Assembly (NCBI RefSeq): GCF_023053635.1
Contig: NC_086179.1
Coordinates: forward strand, 8,508,001-8,572,000
Length of the DNA: 64,000 bases
Origin: Elgaria multicarinata webbii
Taxonomy: Eukaryota; Chordata; Lepidosauria; Squamata; Anguidae
Direction of reading: 5' to 3'
The position numbers and the translations under genes were made by a program. The notes below the pieces were generated by a model. That model was not told where the DNA came from and searched no databases. It saw only the letters and a program-made list of their open reading frames with translations. This document shows, piece by piece, positions 1-9,948 of the stretch (positions are counted from its first letter, which is position 1; every line of letters starts with the position of its first letter).

Positions 1-299
1 AGAGAGGTCCGCCTGGCGCCTACACTGTACTCCTTTCGTCGCCAGCTGAAGACCTTTTTATTCTCTCAGTATTTTAACACTTAATTTTAACTTAAATTTA
101 AATTATACTGTTTTAACTCTGTATTTTAACCTTATATCAATTTTGCTGCGTGGTTTTATCCTGGTTGTGCTTTTTAAACTGTATTTTGTATTTGTGTTTT
201 TAACCTGTTGGTTGTTTTATGTTGGTTTTAATTTTTGTGAACTGCCCAGAGAATTTCAGCTATTGGGCGGTATAAAAATGTAATAAATAAATAAATAAA
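1..299 (+). mobile_element. L2-type LINE, 3' end
   Basis: The first 60 bases encode the tail of an L2-type reverse-transcriptase protein (frame reading roughly RRQLKTFLFSQ). A T-rich 3' UTR follows, then the module GCCCAGAGAATTTCAGC and GGCGGTATAAAAATGTAATA, then a TAAA-repeat tail. The same 3' module recurs many times in the window. The copy is 5' truncated by the window edge. Confidence 0.8.
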
Positions 300-432
300 A
301 ATAAATATTCTGGAGGTGACAGGCTCGACCTTGGGGGAGCTAGGGGTGGCGACGGCTGACAGAAAGCTTTGGCGTGGGCTGGTCCATGAAGTCACAAAGA
401 GTCGGAAGCAACTGAACAAATAAACAACAACA
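300..432 (+). mobile_element. BovB (RTE) LINE 3' end
   Basis: The stretch contains GGTCCATGAAGTCACAAAGA followed by GTCGGAAGCAACTGAACAAA and an ACAACAACAA tail. This is the diagnostic 3' end of BovB/RTE LINEs of squamates and ruminants. Only about 130 bases are present, directly after an L2 tail. It could instead be the tail of a BovB-dependent SINE, but no tRNA-like head precedes it. Confidence 0.7.
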
Positions 433-949
433 ACTTGCTCTCGAGCTCTCTGCATGTCAAGCAACCAAGGTTTATCTATGCGCCCTGCTTACCCCATGGT
501 AGCTGTGCAGTGGCTCTGCATAGTTTATACTACGCAGCCACCAACTTGCACCCACCATGGGCTTTCCCCCTGAAACTACACCATTAAAAAGTTGCTAACT
601 TACCGTGACTTCTTCATTTACTCTGGGTTATCCATGGGCACTGCAAAAAAACAAACATTCATTGAATCTGGAGAGAGAGTCTGTCCTTTGTTGGGATGGG
701 AAAGCGCAGGAAATGTGGGGCAGGGGGGCTTTTCCAGCCAAATAGCCCACGCTCCCTCCTGCCCTGTCTAACTTTATCATTTTAGCCTCGCAGCAGTGAT
801 GCTGCGGGCTTTTGACCTGACTCTCTTCCAAGATGGCGGTGTATAGACACCTGTCAAGTGGTAGCAATGGTGAGAAAGAGGGGTTGGAGCTGGTGACAAT
901 GGTGGTGAGAAGGTCAACTCACTGAAGGGGGCAGTCCCTTTGAGAGTAT
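433..949. other. Intergenic, no gene seen
   Basis: No coding exon, RNA gene or recognised repeat stands out. A short imperfect hairpin around CACCATGGG and CCCCATGG (490-560) may be a decayed MITE. Confidence 0.4.
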
Positions 950-1024
950 CTTATTTATTTCTTTATCTAGAATATTTATATACTGCTCCCCGTTGAAAAA
1001 TTTTGGAGCGGTGTACAAGGTAAA

Positions 1025-1066
<42 letters not shown>

Positions 1067-1506
1067 TTATATAGCACCATCAATGTACATGGTGCTGTAC
1101 AGAGTAAAACAGTAAATAGCAAGACCCTGCCGCATAGGCTTACATTCTAATGAAAATAAAAACGGAATAAAACAGTTAAAACAAAATTTTAAAAGAAGCA
1201 AAAACAGAAATCCAAGGCTGCATGTTAAAGAAAGGCTTCTTGGAATAAAGATGTTTTCAGGAGGCGCCGAAAGGAGTACAAGGATGGCGCCTGCCTGACC
1301 TCCAGAGGCAGGGAATTCCACAGGAGGGGTGCCACCACGCTGAAGGCTCTTCCCCTGGTGGATTCCAATCGGAGGATGGATCTAGGTGGAACCACCAGGA
1401 GCAGGCCCTCGGATGACCTCAGTGACCGGGCAGGACGGTAAGGGAGAAGGCGCTCTCTCAGGTATCCTGGGATACCTTGCCCAAAAAGCCAGGCACTACC
1501 CAAAAA
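950..1506 (-). mobile_element. L2-type LINE 3' end plus short LINE fragment
   Basis: Read on the minus strand, about 1225-1503 encodes the C-terminal L2 reverse-transcriptase region, with landmarks RSLRSSEGLLLVVPPRS, GRAFSVVAPLLWNSLP and LKTSLFQEAFL. Then come the L2 3' sequence AGCCTATGCGGCAGGGTCTT, TGTACAGCACCATGTACATT and an ATT-repeat tail (1024-1066). A second small LINE 3' end (950-1022, with GGAGCGGTGTACAAGG on the plus strand) abuts it. This is the intron or flank upstream of the IL2RA-like sushi exon. Confidence 0.8.
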
Positions 1507-1547
1507 GCAGACAGCAGTGGGCCAAGACTTGTGTAAAATATCTGGCT

Positions 1548-1560
1548 GTTGTTGTTGTTG

Positions 1561-1604
<44 letters not shown>

Positions 1605-1605
1605 A
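1548..1605. repeat. (GTT)n(ATT)n microsatellite
   Basis: GTT repeats pass into ATT repeats just upstream of the IL2RA-like exon. The long poly-Leu, poly-Ile or poly-Asn frames across it are repeat artefacts. Confidence 0.9.
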
Positions 1606-1661
1606 AAGTTCTTGCCTTCAATACACCCCTTCTTCCTCTCTTTTCCCCCTGCATGCTTTAG

Positions 1662-1937
1662 ATTTCTGCAGAGCTCCACAGCCCATCGAACATGCCGCAA
1701 TGGAAGTGACAGACTATTACGTGGGGCAGGAATTGAAATACAAATGCCTGGACGACAACGGAACACGGCCCGCCCTCTACGGAGTCAGCACCTGTGAGAA
1801 TGACAATGAGAAAGTCGTTTGGTCCGCCTTAACCCTACAGTGTACAAATAACACAGGAGCAACCACACAGCCTCTCAACACAAGAGCACCTGCACAGCCT
1901 CCCAACACAGGAACAACCAAACATTATCTCAGTGCAG
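1662..1937 (+). CDS. IL2RA: IL2RA-like receptor, sushi domain and stalk exon
   Basis: This 276-nt exon is bounded by an acceptor (pyrimidine tract ending in TTTAG) and a GTAAAG donor, and is phase 1 at both ends as is usual for sushi exons. It encodes one sushi/CCP module with four cysteines: CRAPQPIEHA, YYVGQELKYKCLDD, YGVSTCENDN, then a VVWSALTLQC closing motif. A Thr/Pro-rich stalk (TTQPLNTRAPAQPPNTGTT) follows. The CRxP opening and YYVGQxxKYxC core resemble the second sushi of IL2RA (CD25), which binds IL-2 at the cell surface with IL2RB and IL2RG. IL15RA is the paralogous alternative. RBM17 on the right supports IL2RA, because the two are neighbours in mammals. The signal peptide and first sushi would lie left of the window. 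Confidence 0.7.
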
Positions 1938-2544
1938 GTAAAGTGAGTTGGGGGAAATCCCTAGTTCAGTAAGTGTCAGGATCAGGCTATCAGTTGGAAT
2001 CAGATTCTGAAAACAGGACTAGAAATTTACCAGCCAACACAGGAAGTGGGAGAGGAGATGAAGCCATACTGGGTTTCACCCAGAACCAGACAGAACTCTA
2101 AAGGAGCTCTCCAAGACAATGAACCTATTTTGGGGATATGGTTCAGCACCTTAGGTAGCTGCTTTAGAGTTTTGGCTGAAACCCAGAATGGAGTTTTACT
2201 GCATCTGAATATGGGAGGTCCATGCTTAACTATAAGGCTTAGTAGCCACCAAAAAACCTACTGACCCATGAGACAGGACTGCAATCGTTCTATGTACTTA
2301 AAACACAAAAATGATCCCAAAGGACGTGGGCGTCTGATTTTAACAGCAAAAAAAGGCGCACTGGTGAGGAATGCAAAATGCAACCCATAGCCATCGGTTA
2401 GCTCCGCCAAGTCCTTTTCTTCTCAGCCAATCTGCAGCGCTAGATATGTGCATGAATACCAGGGCAGGGGTGAGGAGGGTTCCGTAGGATTTGCCAGGTA
2501 AATCAGAATGCAGCAAGGCAGGTTTTGGATAAGCTAGGGTGACC
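1938..2544 (+). other. IL2RA-like intron, start
   Basis: The intron runs from the GTAAAG donor at 1938. No further coding exon is visible here. The rest of the intron (to 3885) is filled by MITEs, an L2 fragment and a CR1 fragment. Confidence 0.5.
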
Positions 2545-2720
2545 ATATGAAAAGGAGGACCGGGCTCCTGTATCTTTAACAGTTGTATTGAAACGGGAAT
2601 TTCTGCAGGTGTCATTTGTATATATGGAGAACACGGTGAAATTACCTCTTCATCACAACTGTTAAAGCTGCAAGAGCTATACTAGAGTGACCAGATTTAA
2701 AAGAGGGCAGGGCTCCTGCA
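2545..2720. mobile_element. Palindromic hAT-type MITE, truncated
   Basis: It begins AGGGTGACCATATGAAAAGG, continues with CTCCTGTATCTTTAACAGTT, and then follows the family through the central CTAGAGTGACCAGATTTAAA part. The right arm is lost at about 2720. The family is described at 2798. Confidence 0.8.
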
Positions 2721-2797
2721 GCTTTAACTGTTCAGTGGGGCGCCCTTCCAGGTAACTGTGTAAAGGATGCAGCCCCAATTACATAGCTTCTATGCTG

Positions 2798-3113
2798 GGG
2801 TGATCATATGGAAAGGAGGACAGGGCTCCTGTACCTTTAACAGTTGTATTGAAAAGGGAATTTCAGCGGGTGTCATTTGTATATATGGGGAACCTAGTGA
2901 AATTTCCTCTTCATCACAACAGTTAAAGCTGCAGGTGCCCTGCCCTCTTTTAAATCGGGTCACTCTGGTATAGCTCCTGCACTTTAACTGTTGTGATGAA
3001 GAGCGAATTTCCCCAGGTTCTCCATATATACAAATAACACCTGCTGAAATTTCCTTTTCTATGCAACTGTTAAAGATACAGGAGCCCTGTCCTCCTTTTC
3101 GTATGGTCAGCCT
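2798..3113. mobile_element. Palindromic hAT-type MITE, near full length
   Basis: This near-complete copy is about 316 bp. The left end has GGTGATCATATGGAAAGGAG and GGCTCCTGTACCTTTAACAG; the right end is the inverted sequence with CCTGTCCTCCTTTTCGTATG and GGTCAGCCTA. The whole element is an imperfect palindrome built from two nested arms around a central CTGCACTTTAACTGTTG block. Other copies carry 8-bp target duplications, which assigns the family to hAT. Confidence 0.85.
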
Positions 3114-3259
3114 AGATAAGCTGCTCTTACTTCTGGGGAACTGTAGCTAAACGTTTGCTCAGAACCCGATTAGGATGAAATTAGACAGCCATCTTACATG
3201 TAATTAAAAATAAAGCTTGGCCCATATTGAATGCACCTGCTTAACAATTCTATACTGTC

Positions 3260-3590
3260 CCATTGCTGAAGTTTTCTGAGTGGCTTACATAAGATGAAAA
3301 CAGTTAAAAACAATATAGAAAATTTTAAACCACAAAAACTTACAACACATACACAGAAACATATATCTAAAAACAATTATAAACAACTTTATAAACAGCT
3401 ATAAAAACAGATCCAGGATCGATGAAGCTCGTGACATATTGCTAAATGCCTGGGAAAAGAGAAAAGTTTTAACCTGGCGTCGAAAAGATAGCAACAAAGG
3501 CACTAGGTGGGCCTCCTTAGGGAGATCATTCCATCATTGGGAGGCCACCCCTGAGAAGGCCAGGGCTGGATGGGAAGGTGTCACCTAATC
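3260..3590 (-). mobile_element. L2-type LINE 3' fragment
   Basis: On the minus strand it carries the L2 C-terminal coding block (complement of GGGAGATCATTCCATCATTG and AACCTGGCGTCGAAAAGATA) followed by the degraded 3' UTR. It is in the receptor intron. Confidence 0.7.
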
Positions 3591-3652
3591 ATAGAGCAGT
3601 CTTGTCTGGATTGGCCGCCAGTACAAATACTGATATTTCAGGAATAAGGTTC

Positions 3653-3836
3653 ATAGAATCATAGAATAGCAGAGTTGGAAGGGGCCTACAAGGCCATTGA
3701 TTCCAACCTCTTGCTCAATGCAGGTATCCACCCTTAAGCATCCCTAACAGATGGTTGTCCAGCTGCCTCTTGAATGCCTCTAGTGTGGGAGAGCCCACAG
3801 CCTCCCTAAGGAACTCCCTAGGTATCTCATTCATCT
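3653..3836 (-). mobile_element. CR1 LINE 3' end
   Basis: The plus strand reads TCATAGAATCATAGAATAGC then GAGTTGGAAGGGGCCTACAA, the complement of the CR1 3' end with its ATTCTATG repeat. The copy is truncated about 180 bases in, about 50 bases upstream of the receptor's last exon. Confidence 0.9.
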
Positions 3837-3885
3837 ACTAACAGGTTTAAGGCTTACCTTTCTTCTTCTTTTTATCTCTGAGCAG

Positions 3886-3929
3886 TTGCTTTCTCTATTG
3901 CTGTCATGGCTACGATCGTCATTTTCTAA
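3886..3929 (+). CDS. IL2RA: IL2RA-like receptor, final hydrophobic exon
   Basis: A strong pyrimidine-rich acceptor (TTTCTTCTTCTTTTTATCTC then TGAGCAG) precedes the exon. Joined in phase 1 to the stalk exon, it reads VAFSIAVMATIVIF and then TAA. The receptor thus ends in a hydrophobic segment with no basic cytoplasmic tail, whereas mammalian IL2RA has a short basic tail of about 13 residues. It may be a transmembrane helix with no tail, or a GPI-attachment signal. A further alternatively spliced exon cannot be excluded. A possible ATTAAA poly(A) signal lies at 4166-4171, but its downstream context is weak. Confidence 0.6.
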
Positions 3930-4804
3930 GCAATCATCCTAAAGAATCCATCGTGAGTAGCAATGACAATTGCCTTTTATTCCAAAAAAGCTCTCACCCG
4001 CATTGCATATTGTTACAGCATGCCCAGAGAGATTTCGAGGGTGGGGTCTCTACCTGTCTCTGATTTCCTTTGCAACAAGGTCACTGGATGTTTGCTGCCA
4101 AATTGGTAATATTTTTGTTTTATTTACAAATATACAGGTTGACCGTAGGAGGAAGGAAGTACAACATTAAACGCCACAACAGATGTTCACCGCTCTCACA
4201 TGAAACCTTCAAGGGGGCAGCCAGAACCATAACATTCTTGCAGTGAGCAACATGGTTCTTTCTGCTTCTTTTTCAGTCTGCTGCACACCACCAGTCTGTC
4301 CTTTCTTTCCTGCCAACGCAGACACCTGGCTTCCACTGCTCCCTGGCTAATAGGGAGAATATGGACTTTACCATGGAGGGATAAAATCCCACATCCTAAC
4401 TGGAACTTCTGCTTCTGCTTCCAGATTCTTTGCAGGATTAAGTTCGGCTTCTTTACACGTGCTGTTTTATTTCTCAGCAAGTTCTATATGTTTCATTTTA
4501 CAGCCACTAGATGGCTCTGCTCTTGTAGCACCATTACAGAAGCACACCCAGCAAGTAAAGACTTTCCCCCATGCTTTGCAATGGCAGGATAAAGGCCATG
4601 AACTGTGGGAGGGACCCTGGAGATTGATGACATCATGTAAAGGACCCGCAAACTTCTGAGAGTAGCCTACCTTCATCACACAACATAAGCCCTGTGGGGA
4701 CAAGCCCTAAGAATGAATCATCTCTGCCCATCATCTATACTCCAACTAGCAGCAGCACTCAGAAAAAAAAAAGCTTTAGGTCCTTCTCTGGGATCCCCCA
4801 TGAA
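3930..4804 (+). other. Probable 3' UTR and intergenic sequence
   Basis: This follows the receptor stop codon. It is low-repeat sequence with no convincing coding exon; the short open frames on either strand lack motifs. The first few hundred bases may be 3' UTR. Confidence 0.4.
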
Positions 4805-5168
4805 AGGAAATGAGGTGGGTAGCTACTAAGAAGACGGCATTTTCTGTCGTACCACCCTGGTTGTCAAATCAGCTTCCCAGGGAGACTCGCCTGCACCAAC
4901 ATTCTGCTCTTTTCAGCACCAGATAAAGACCTTTTTGCTTTCTACTTATTTTAGTTTTAATTTTTTTCAGTTTCTATTTTAAATTTGGTATCGTATTTGA
5001 AATCTTTGTACCGTGGCTAGGTTCTATTTGGTTAGTCTTCTTATTCTTTCATACTGTAATTTTAAACATTTATAGATTGTATTTTATCGTCTTATATTTT
5101 ATGGCTTTAATTGTTGTAAGCTTTGGCTATTGGGTGATATAAAAAATGAATAACTAGATAGATAAATA
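4805..5168 (+). mobile_element. L2-type LINE 3' end
   Basis: It carries the L2 C-terminal block in degraded form (GGCATTTTCTGTCGTACCAC, GAGACTCGCCTGCACCAACA) and the 3' end AGCTTTGGCTATTGGGTGAT, ATAAAAAATGAATAACTAGA, with a GATA/AAAT tail. Confidence 0.8.
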
Positions 5169-5212
5169 AATATAAACAGCTTGTATTAACCTCTAAAGCA
5201 GGGGTGAGGAAC

Positions 5213-5215
<3 letters not shown>

Positions 5216-5250
<35 letters not shown>
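5216..5250. repeat. (CA)n microsatellite
   Basis: An uninterrupted run of CA dinucleotides lies between L2 and CR1 copies. Confidence 0.95.
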
Positions 5251-5252
<2 letters not shown>

Positions 5253-5308
5253 TGTTTTGGGGTTGCAATTCTCCATCCCTGGTCTTAATGGCCTAGGAAC
5301 AGGTTAAC

Positions 5309-5762
5309 GTGTTCAGAGGAGGGCAACCAGGATGATCAGGGGTCTGGAAACAAAGCCCTATGAAGAGAGACTGAAAGAACTGGGCATGTTTAGCCTGGAG
5401 AAGAGAAGATGGAGGGGAGACATGAGAACACTCTTCAAATACTTAAAAGGTTGTCACACAGAGGAGGGCCAGGATCTCTTCTCGATCCTCCCAGAGTGCA
5501 GGACACGGAATAATGGGCTCAAGTTAAAGGAAGCCAGATTCCAGCTGGACATCAGGGAAAACTTCCTGACTGTTAGAGCAGTACGACAATGGAATTAGTT
5601 ACCTAGGGAGGTTGTGGGCTCTCCCACACTAGAGGCATTCAGGAGGCAGCTGGACAACCATCTGTCAGGGATGCTTTAGGGTGGATTCCTGCATTGAGCA
5701 GGGGGTTGGACTCGATGGCCTTGTAGGCCCCTTCCAACTCTGCTATTCTATGATTCTATGAA
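5309..5762 (+). mobile_element. CR1 LINE 3' end, about 450 bp
   Basis: It encodes the C-terminal CR1 reverse-transcriptase segment: [40 protein letters not shown], and [18 protein letters not shown]. It ends in the CR1 3' UTR GGACTCGATGGCCTTGTAGG and ATTCTATGATTCTATGA. One stop interrupts the segment near 5597. Confidence 0.95.
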
Positions 5763-6012
5763 CTAAATGACCGCATTTGCCCATATGAACTTGTCCAAGC
5801 TTAAGATGGGCTCTGAAGCCTCACACTTTGGCCATTGATAATATGGTTGGCTGGTACCAGAGACAGGGCCTTTGCAGTGGTGGTGCAACAGTGATTGAAC
5901 TCATCTCTGAAAACTTTTTGATGTATGAATTCTTCCCCTGCTGTTTTCACTCTTTTATGCTGCCTTAGTGTGTGTGTGTTTGTTTTGGAATTTTATCATT
6001 TTTAAAATTTTA
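5763..6012. other. Unassigned spacer
   Basis: About 80 bases (5850-5930) resemble a degraded L2 coding tail (GCCTTTGCAGTGGTGGTGCA). No gene is seen. Confidence 0.3.
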
Positions 6013-6315
6013 CTAGGGTGACCATATGAAAAGGAGGACAGGGCTCCTGTATCTTTAGCAGTTGCATAGAAAAGGGAATTTCAGCAGAACCTAGTGAAAT
6101 TCCCTCTTAATCACAACAGTTAAAGCTGCCGCAGCCTTGCCCTCTTGACCAGATACAAAAGTGGGCAGGGCTTCTGCAGTTTTAACAGTTGTGATGAAGA
6201 GGAAATTTCATCAGGCTCCCCATATATACAAAAGACACCTGCTGAAATTCCCTTTTCAACCCAACTGTTAAAGATACAGGAGCCCTGTCCTCCTTTCCAT
6301 ATGGTCACCCTAATT
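6013..6315. mobile_element. Palindromic hAT-type MITE with target duplication
   Basis: Left end TAGGGTGACCATATGAAAAG, right end CTTTCCATATGGTCACCCTA, with the internal family sequence slightly shortened. The flanks read AATTTTACT on both sides, giving an 8-bp (hAT-sized) duplication once one base is assigned to the element. Confidence 0.9.
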
Positions 6316-6569
6316 TTACTGTTTATTCAGTGATGCTTGGAGTGCATTTTGTGTAGAAAAGTTCAGTTTAAATTAAATATAAATAAATTGCTGGAATTCT
6401 GGTGGAATACATTAATGTATGAAGGACAGCCTTGGCTCTTCTATTCTGATGTGTCAAATTGGGATTTCACATATGCAGTTTCAGCTCCTTCTTACCTTTC
6501 TTGTGGTAAGAAAGGAGAAAAGTGTTGGCTGGGCTAGTCTACTTACTCTCCCCTGCACCCTACTTATTT

Positions 6570-6890
6570 AGGGTGACTATATGAAAAGGAGGACAGGGCT
6601 CCTGTATCTTTAACAGTTGTACTGAAAAGGAAATTTCAGCAGGTGTCATTTGTATATATGGGGAACCTGGTGAAATTTCCTCTTCATCACTACAGTTAAA
6701 GCTGCAGGTGCCCTGCCCTCTTTTAAATCTGGTCACTCTAGTATAGCTCCTGCACCTTTAACTGTTGTGATGAAGAGGAAATTTCACCAGGTTCTCCATA
6801 TATACAAATGACACCGGCTGAAATTCCCTTTTCTATGCAACTGTTAAAGATACAGGAGCCGTCCTCCTTTTCATACGGTCACCCGAACTT
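6570..6890. mobile_element. Palindromic hAT-type MITE, full length
   Basis: Full palindrome from TAGGGTGACTATATGAAAAG to CTTTTCATACGGTCACCCGA. The flanks TACTTATT and AACTTATT match at 7 of 8 positions. Confidence 0.9.
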
Positions 6891-7199
6891 ATTGTTTTAC
6901 CTTACTACTATAGGGCCTGTGTACTCCACCTCCTGCTCTTGAACAGCAGGGTCACAGTATAAACGCAGGGGCCCAGTTCATATGTAATGAGGGGCTACTG
7001 TGGTTGAATTTCTCAGCAGGGTCTGTTGCAGCAGAAGCAGCCGCCATTTTGAATATTCAAGCCACGGCAGGGGCACACCATAGCTTTTCGTTGTGTCCAA
7101 ACCTGGTGAGGATGGGTTGTTTGTGTGGTTGACAAGCAAAGCATGAAGACAACTGACTAGCTTCGCTCTTACTCTCCCTAGTAACTTTATATTTTGCAT

Positions 7200-7322
7200 C
7201 TTTAAAAATCTACTTTAAAGTGTTTTGTTCTGTTTTTATTTTATTTTATCTTGCACACCGGTCCAAAATGTTCAATGGGGAGCGGTATATAAATATTGTA
7301 AATACATAAAATAAATAAACAA
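7200..7322 (+). mobile_element. LINE (L2-type) 3' tail
   Basis: Contains ATTTTATCTTGCACACCGGT and GGGGAGCGGTATATAAATAT followed by an A-rich tail. A near-identical 3' end occurs at 50096-50215. Confidence 0.7.
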
Positions 7323-7494
7323 GATGGACCCAACATAACGATTCCCAAATGGTGTGCCAAGGAACATCTGCGTTCCATCAAGACGGGACTGAAATGTCCC
7401 TTCTATCCAAAGAAGACACCATGTTGGATGCACCCAACAACATATGATCCCTATCCCAGCCAAATTTGGCAATGACGTCGCAATGGAAGGAGAA

Positions 7495-7708
7495 AGGAGG
7501 CAGCTGGACAACCATCTGTCAGGGATGCTTTAGGGTGGATTCCTGCATTGAGCAGGGGGTTGGACTCGATGGCCTTGTAGGCCCCTTCCAACTCTGCTAT
7601 TCTATGATTCTATAGGGATGCTTCAGGGTGGCTTCCTGCATTGAGCAGGAGGTTGGACTCGATGGCCTTGTAGGCCCCTTCCAACTCTGCTATTCTATGA
7701 TTCTATAA
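7495..7708 (+). mobile_element. CR1 LINE, two 3' ends in tandem
   Basis: A CR1 3' end starts GGAGGCAGCTGGACAACCAT and ends ATTCTATGATTCTATAGG at 7615. The last 95 bases are then repeated with a few differences (GCTTCAGGGTGGCTTCCTGC) to 7708. This is a local tandem duplication of the 3' end or a second copy attached by it. Confidence 0.85.
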
Positions 7709-7857
7709 ATCCAGATTCCCTGATGCAGACCACATTACAAGTGATAGGTGTGGGGGCATTCCAGAAGCAACACCACTGGCTAGAAAGCATGGAGAAGTGT
7801 ATATTGTAGTTGGTTTTGGAAGGTTGGTGAAGAGTCAGGTGTGACCTTACACAGAGG

Positions 7858-7990
7858 GCATGTCTACACCAGCCATTTATCCCAGGATCATCCCTGTACA
7901 TGCAAATGACACACAGAGGATCCCAGGAGCAGGCAGGGACGATCCCTCCAATTTCCTGCCATAATCTTTCGGTGTAGAAAGGGCCAGAGT
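7858..7990. mobile_element. MITE fragment, GGGCATGTCTACAC family
   Basis: It starts GGGCATGTCTACACCAGCCA and continues TTTATCCCAGGATCATCCCT. The same start and body occur in the longer element at 23889-24371. It ends near GGTGTAGAAAGGGCC. Confidence 0.55.
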
Positions 7991-8667
7991 TTTACGCAGT
8001 GTCTAGTAGCATATGTATAGTTATTTGGTAGAGCAGCTGGCAAAGATTATGATGTTAGAGTTGGTTCTGATAGCTGCACACTGAAGCTCAGCACTTGTTG
8101 CTGCTAACCAAAATTAGATAATGCACAGCGGTTGTTTTGCACAGTTGGTATCTTCATTCTGATAAGAATACTGCTTCTCTGCTGTGAGAAAATGTCTGTC
8201 CTGCAAAGAAATTTAGCCCCCACTTTCTCCTCCTTGGTGAAGGGAGGGTGGTATGTGTGCACCTTCTGACAGTATTTTTCTCACGGAGATAAGTCCTGGG
8301 CAGATTGGCCTGTAATCTGTTCTTGTCTGAGAGGGGGACCATGCATCACCTGCTTGGATAAACACACACACATCGGGACGGCACCAGTGGCATCCAGGGA
8401 ACCACTGCAACACCAATTGAGGGGCTTATGATCCACCATTCAAGGGGTAGCTGTAAGCTTTTCTTAGCTTTTATTATCTGCATCCATTTTCCATCAGTAA
8501 ATTATATGATTCCTTCACACACATGGACTTGAGTCATATTGGTACCTTCAAATCTGTTTAGCGTGGGCCCTGGCTGGATCAAGCCCATAGGCGTGTGCAA
8601 GGGATATGCTGGGTGTGCCCAGACCACCCTAATGTCTCGAGCAATAAGTGCTGAATTGAGGGGGTCC
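7991..8667. other. Intergenic, no gene seen
   Basis: No coding exon, RNA gene or known repeat recognised. Short open frames lack motifs. Confidence 0.4.
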
Positions 8668-8957
8668 AGGATCTCTCCTCGATCACCCCAGAGTGCAGGA
8701 CATGGAATAATGGGCTCAAGTTACAGGAAGCCAGATTCCAGCTGGACATCAGGAAAAACTTCCTGACTGTTAGAGCAGTACGACAATGGAACCTATGATC
8801 TAGGGAGGTTGTGGGCTCTCCCACCCTAGAGGCATTCAAGAGGCAGCTGGACAACCATCTGTCAGGGATGCTTTAATGTGGATTCCTGCACTGAGCAGGG
8901 GGTTGGACTCGATGGCCTTATAAGCCCCTTCCAACTCTACTATTCTATGATTCTATT
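8668..8957 (+). mobile_element. CR1 LINE 3' end
   Basis: Starts within the coding tail (GATCTCTCCTCGATCACCCC) and runs through GACATCAGGAAAAACTTCCT to ATTCTATGATTCTATTA. Confidence 0.9.
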
Positions 8958-9680
8958 ACCGACGCAGTGCCACCTCGCAGCCACCGGGGGGGGGCTTTCA
9001 GACCATCTAGGCAGCCCCCTAATCTTTGAGACTTTACCTAATGGCCCAAACAGAATCACTTAAACTCCATATCAAGCAGCTATGTGTCCGTCCCTGTCCC
9101 CCCGGCCGTTTTTACTCTAGAGTATCTACAGAGGGACTGATCTATATCAGGATCCCAGGCTGTGGTGTGGTGGAGGCGGTGGTAAAGAAGTTGTTAAGAT
9201 TCAGATCAGGAGTAAAAACGAAAGAAAGAAAGATGTAGCAGCTAGATATGGATTTAAAGTTATTTATTTATTACATTTTTAAAGATAAAAATGTAATAAA
9301 TAAATAAATAAAGTAATAAAGTAATGCCTGATTTGGCCCTAATTAGGGCAATACCATGGAAAACACATGAGCAAGCCCATTGGCTCCCATGCCTTTTGGT
9401 TACAATGCTCTGATTGGCTGCACCTCACCGTTGCATTCTTCCACCACTCCTCACTAGCCAGAGCCAATGGCCATGTGACAGATGTGCTGTAGTGCTAACT
9501 CACAACCTCTCTGCCATGCCACCATGAGATCTAGAAATCTGAATTCGAACGAGAGCTGGACTTCCCACCGGAGGTACTCACAGGACACACAGAAAGCCCC
9601 TCAAGAGTTGCCTCCAGCCTGGCAGGCCTTCTCCTTGCCCTTCGGAGGCATGTAGACATTTACAAAGTGCTTTTTCAATC
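8958..9680. other. Downstream of the ENDOD1-like gene
   Basis: No gene seen. Around 9255-9320 is a small inverted L2 tail: TTATTTATTACATTTTTAAA facing AAAATGTAATAAATAAATAA, two L2 3' tips head to head. Confidence 0.4.
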
Positions 9681-9686
9681 TTTATT
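9681..9686 (-). promoter_or_regulatory. Poly(A) signal AATAAA of ENDOD1-like gene
   Basis: TTTATT on the plus strand reads AATAAA on the minus strand, about 265 bases past the ENDOD1-like stop codon, with TG-rich sequence after it. It is the first canonical hexamer downstream. Confidence 0.55.
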
Positions 9687-9948
9687 GTGTTCGCTCTCAC
9701 AACAACCCTCACAACAGGGGATACACTGGAGCATTTGTGCATGCAAGAAATCCCCGGATCGTAGCAAAAGACCCTATGGCAGCAGTGGGATCTGCATTAA
9801 CTCGGTAGCCACCGCATACCACTAGCTTTCCGAGTGGGGTTTTCTACATTTCAGGCTAACCATTCCTGAATAGGGACACTGTCGAATCAGTTCAACGTGT
9901 CCTTTGGCATCCCCCAGACCCACGTGAGATGCCTCTGTGGCCAAGGCC

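Noticed and set aside
1458-1797. Poly-Asn, poly-Leu and poly-Ile open frames
   Set aside because: They are translations of the GTT/ATT microsatellite; similar frames at 16087, 33003 and 36875 are the same artefact.
4166-4171. ATTAAA poly(A) signal for the IL2RA-like gene
   Set aside because: The distance is plausible but no GU-rich downstream element is clear; not listed as its own feature.
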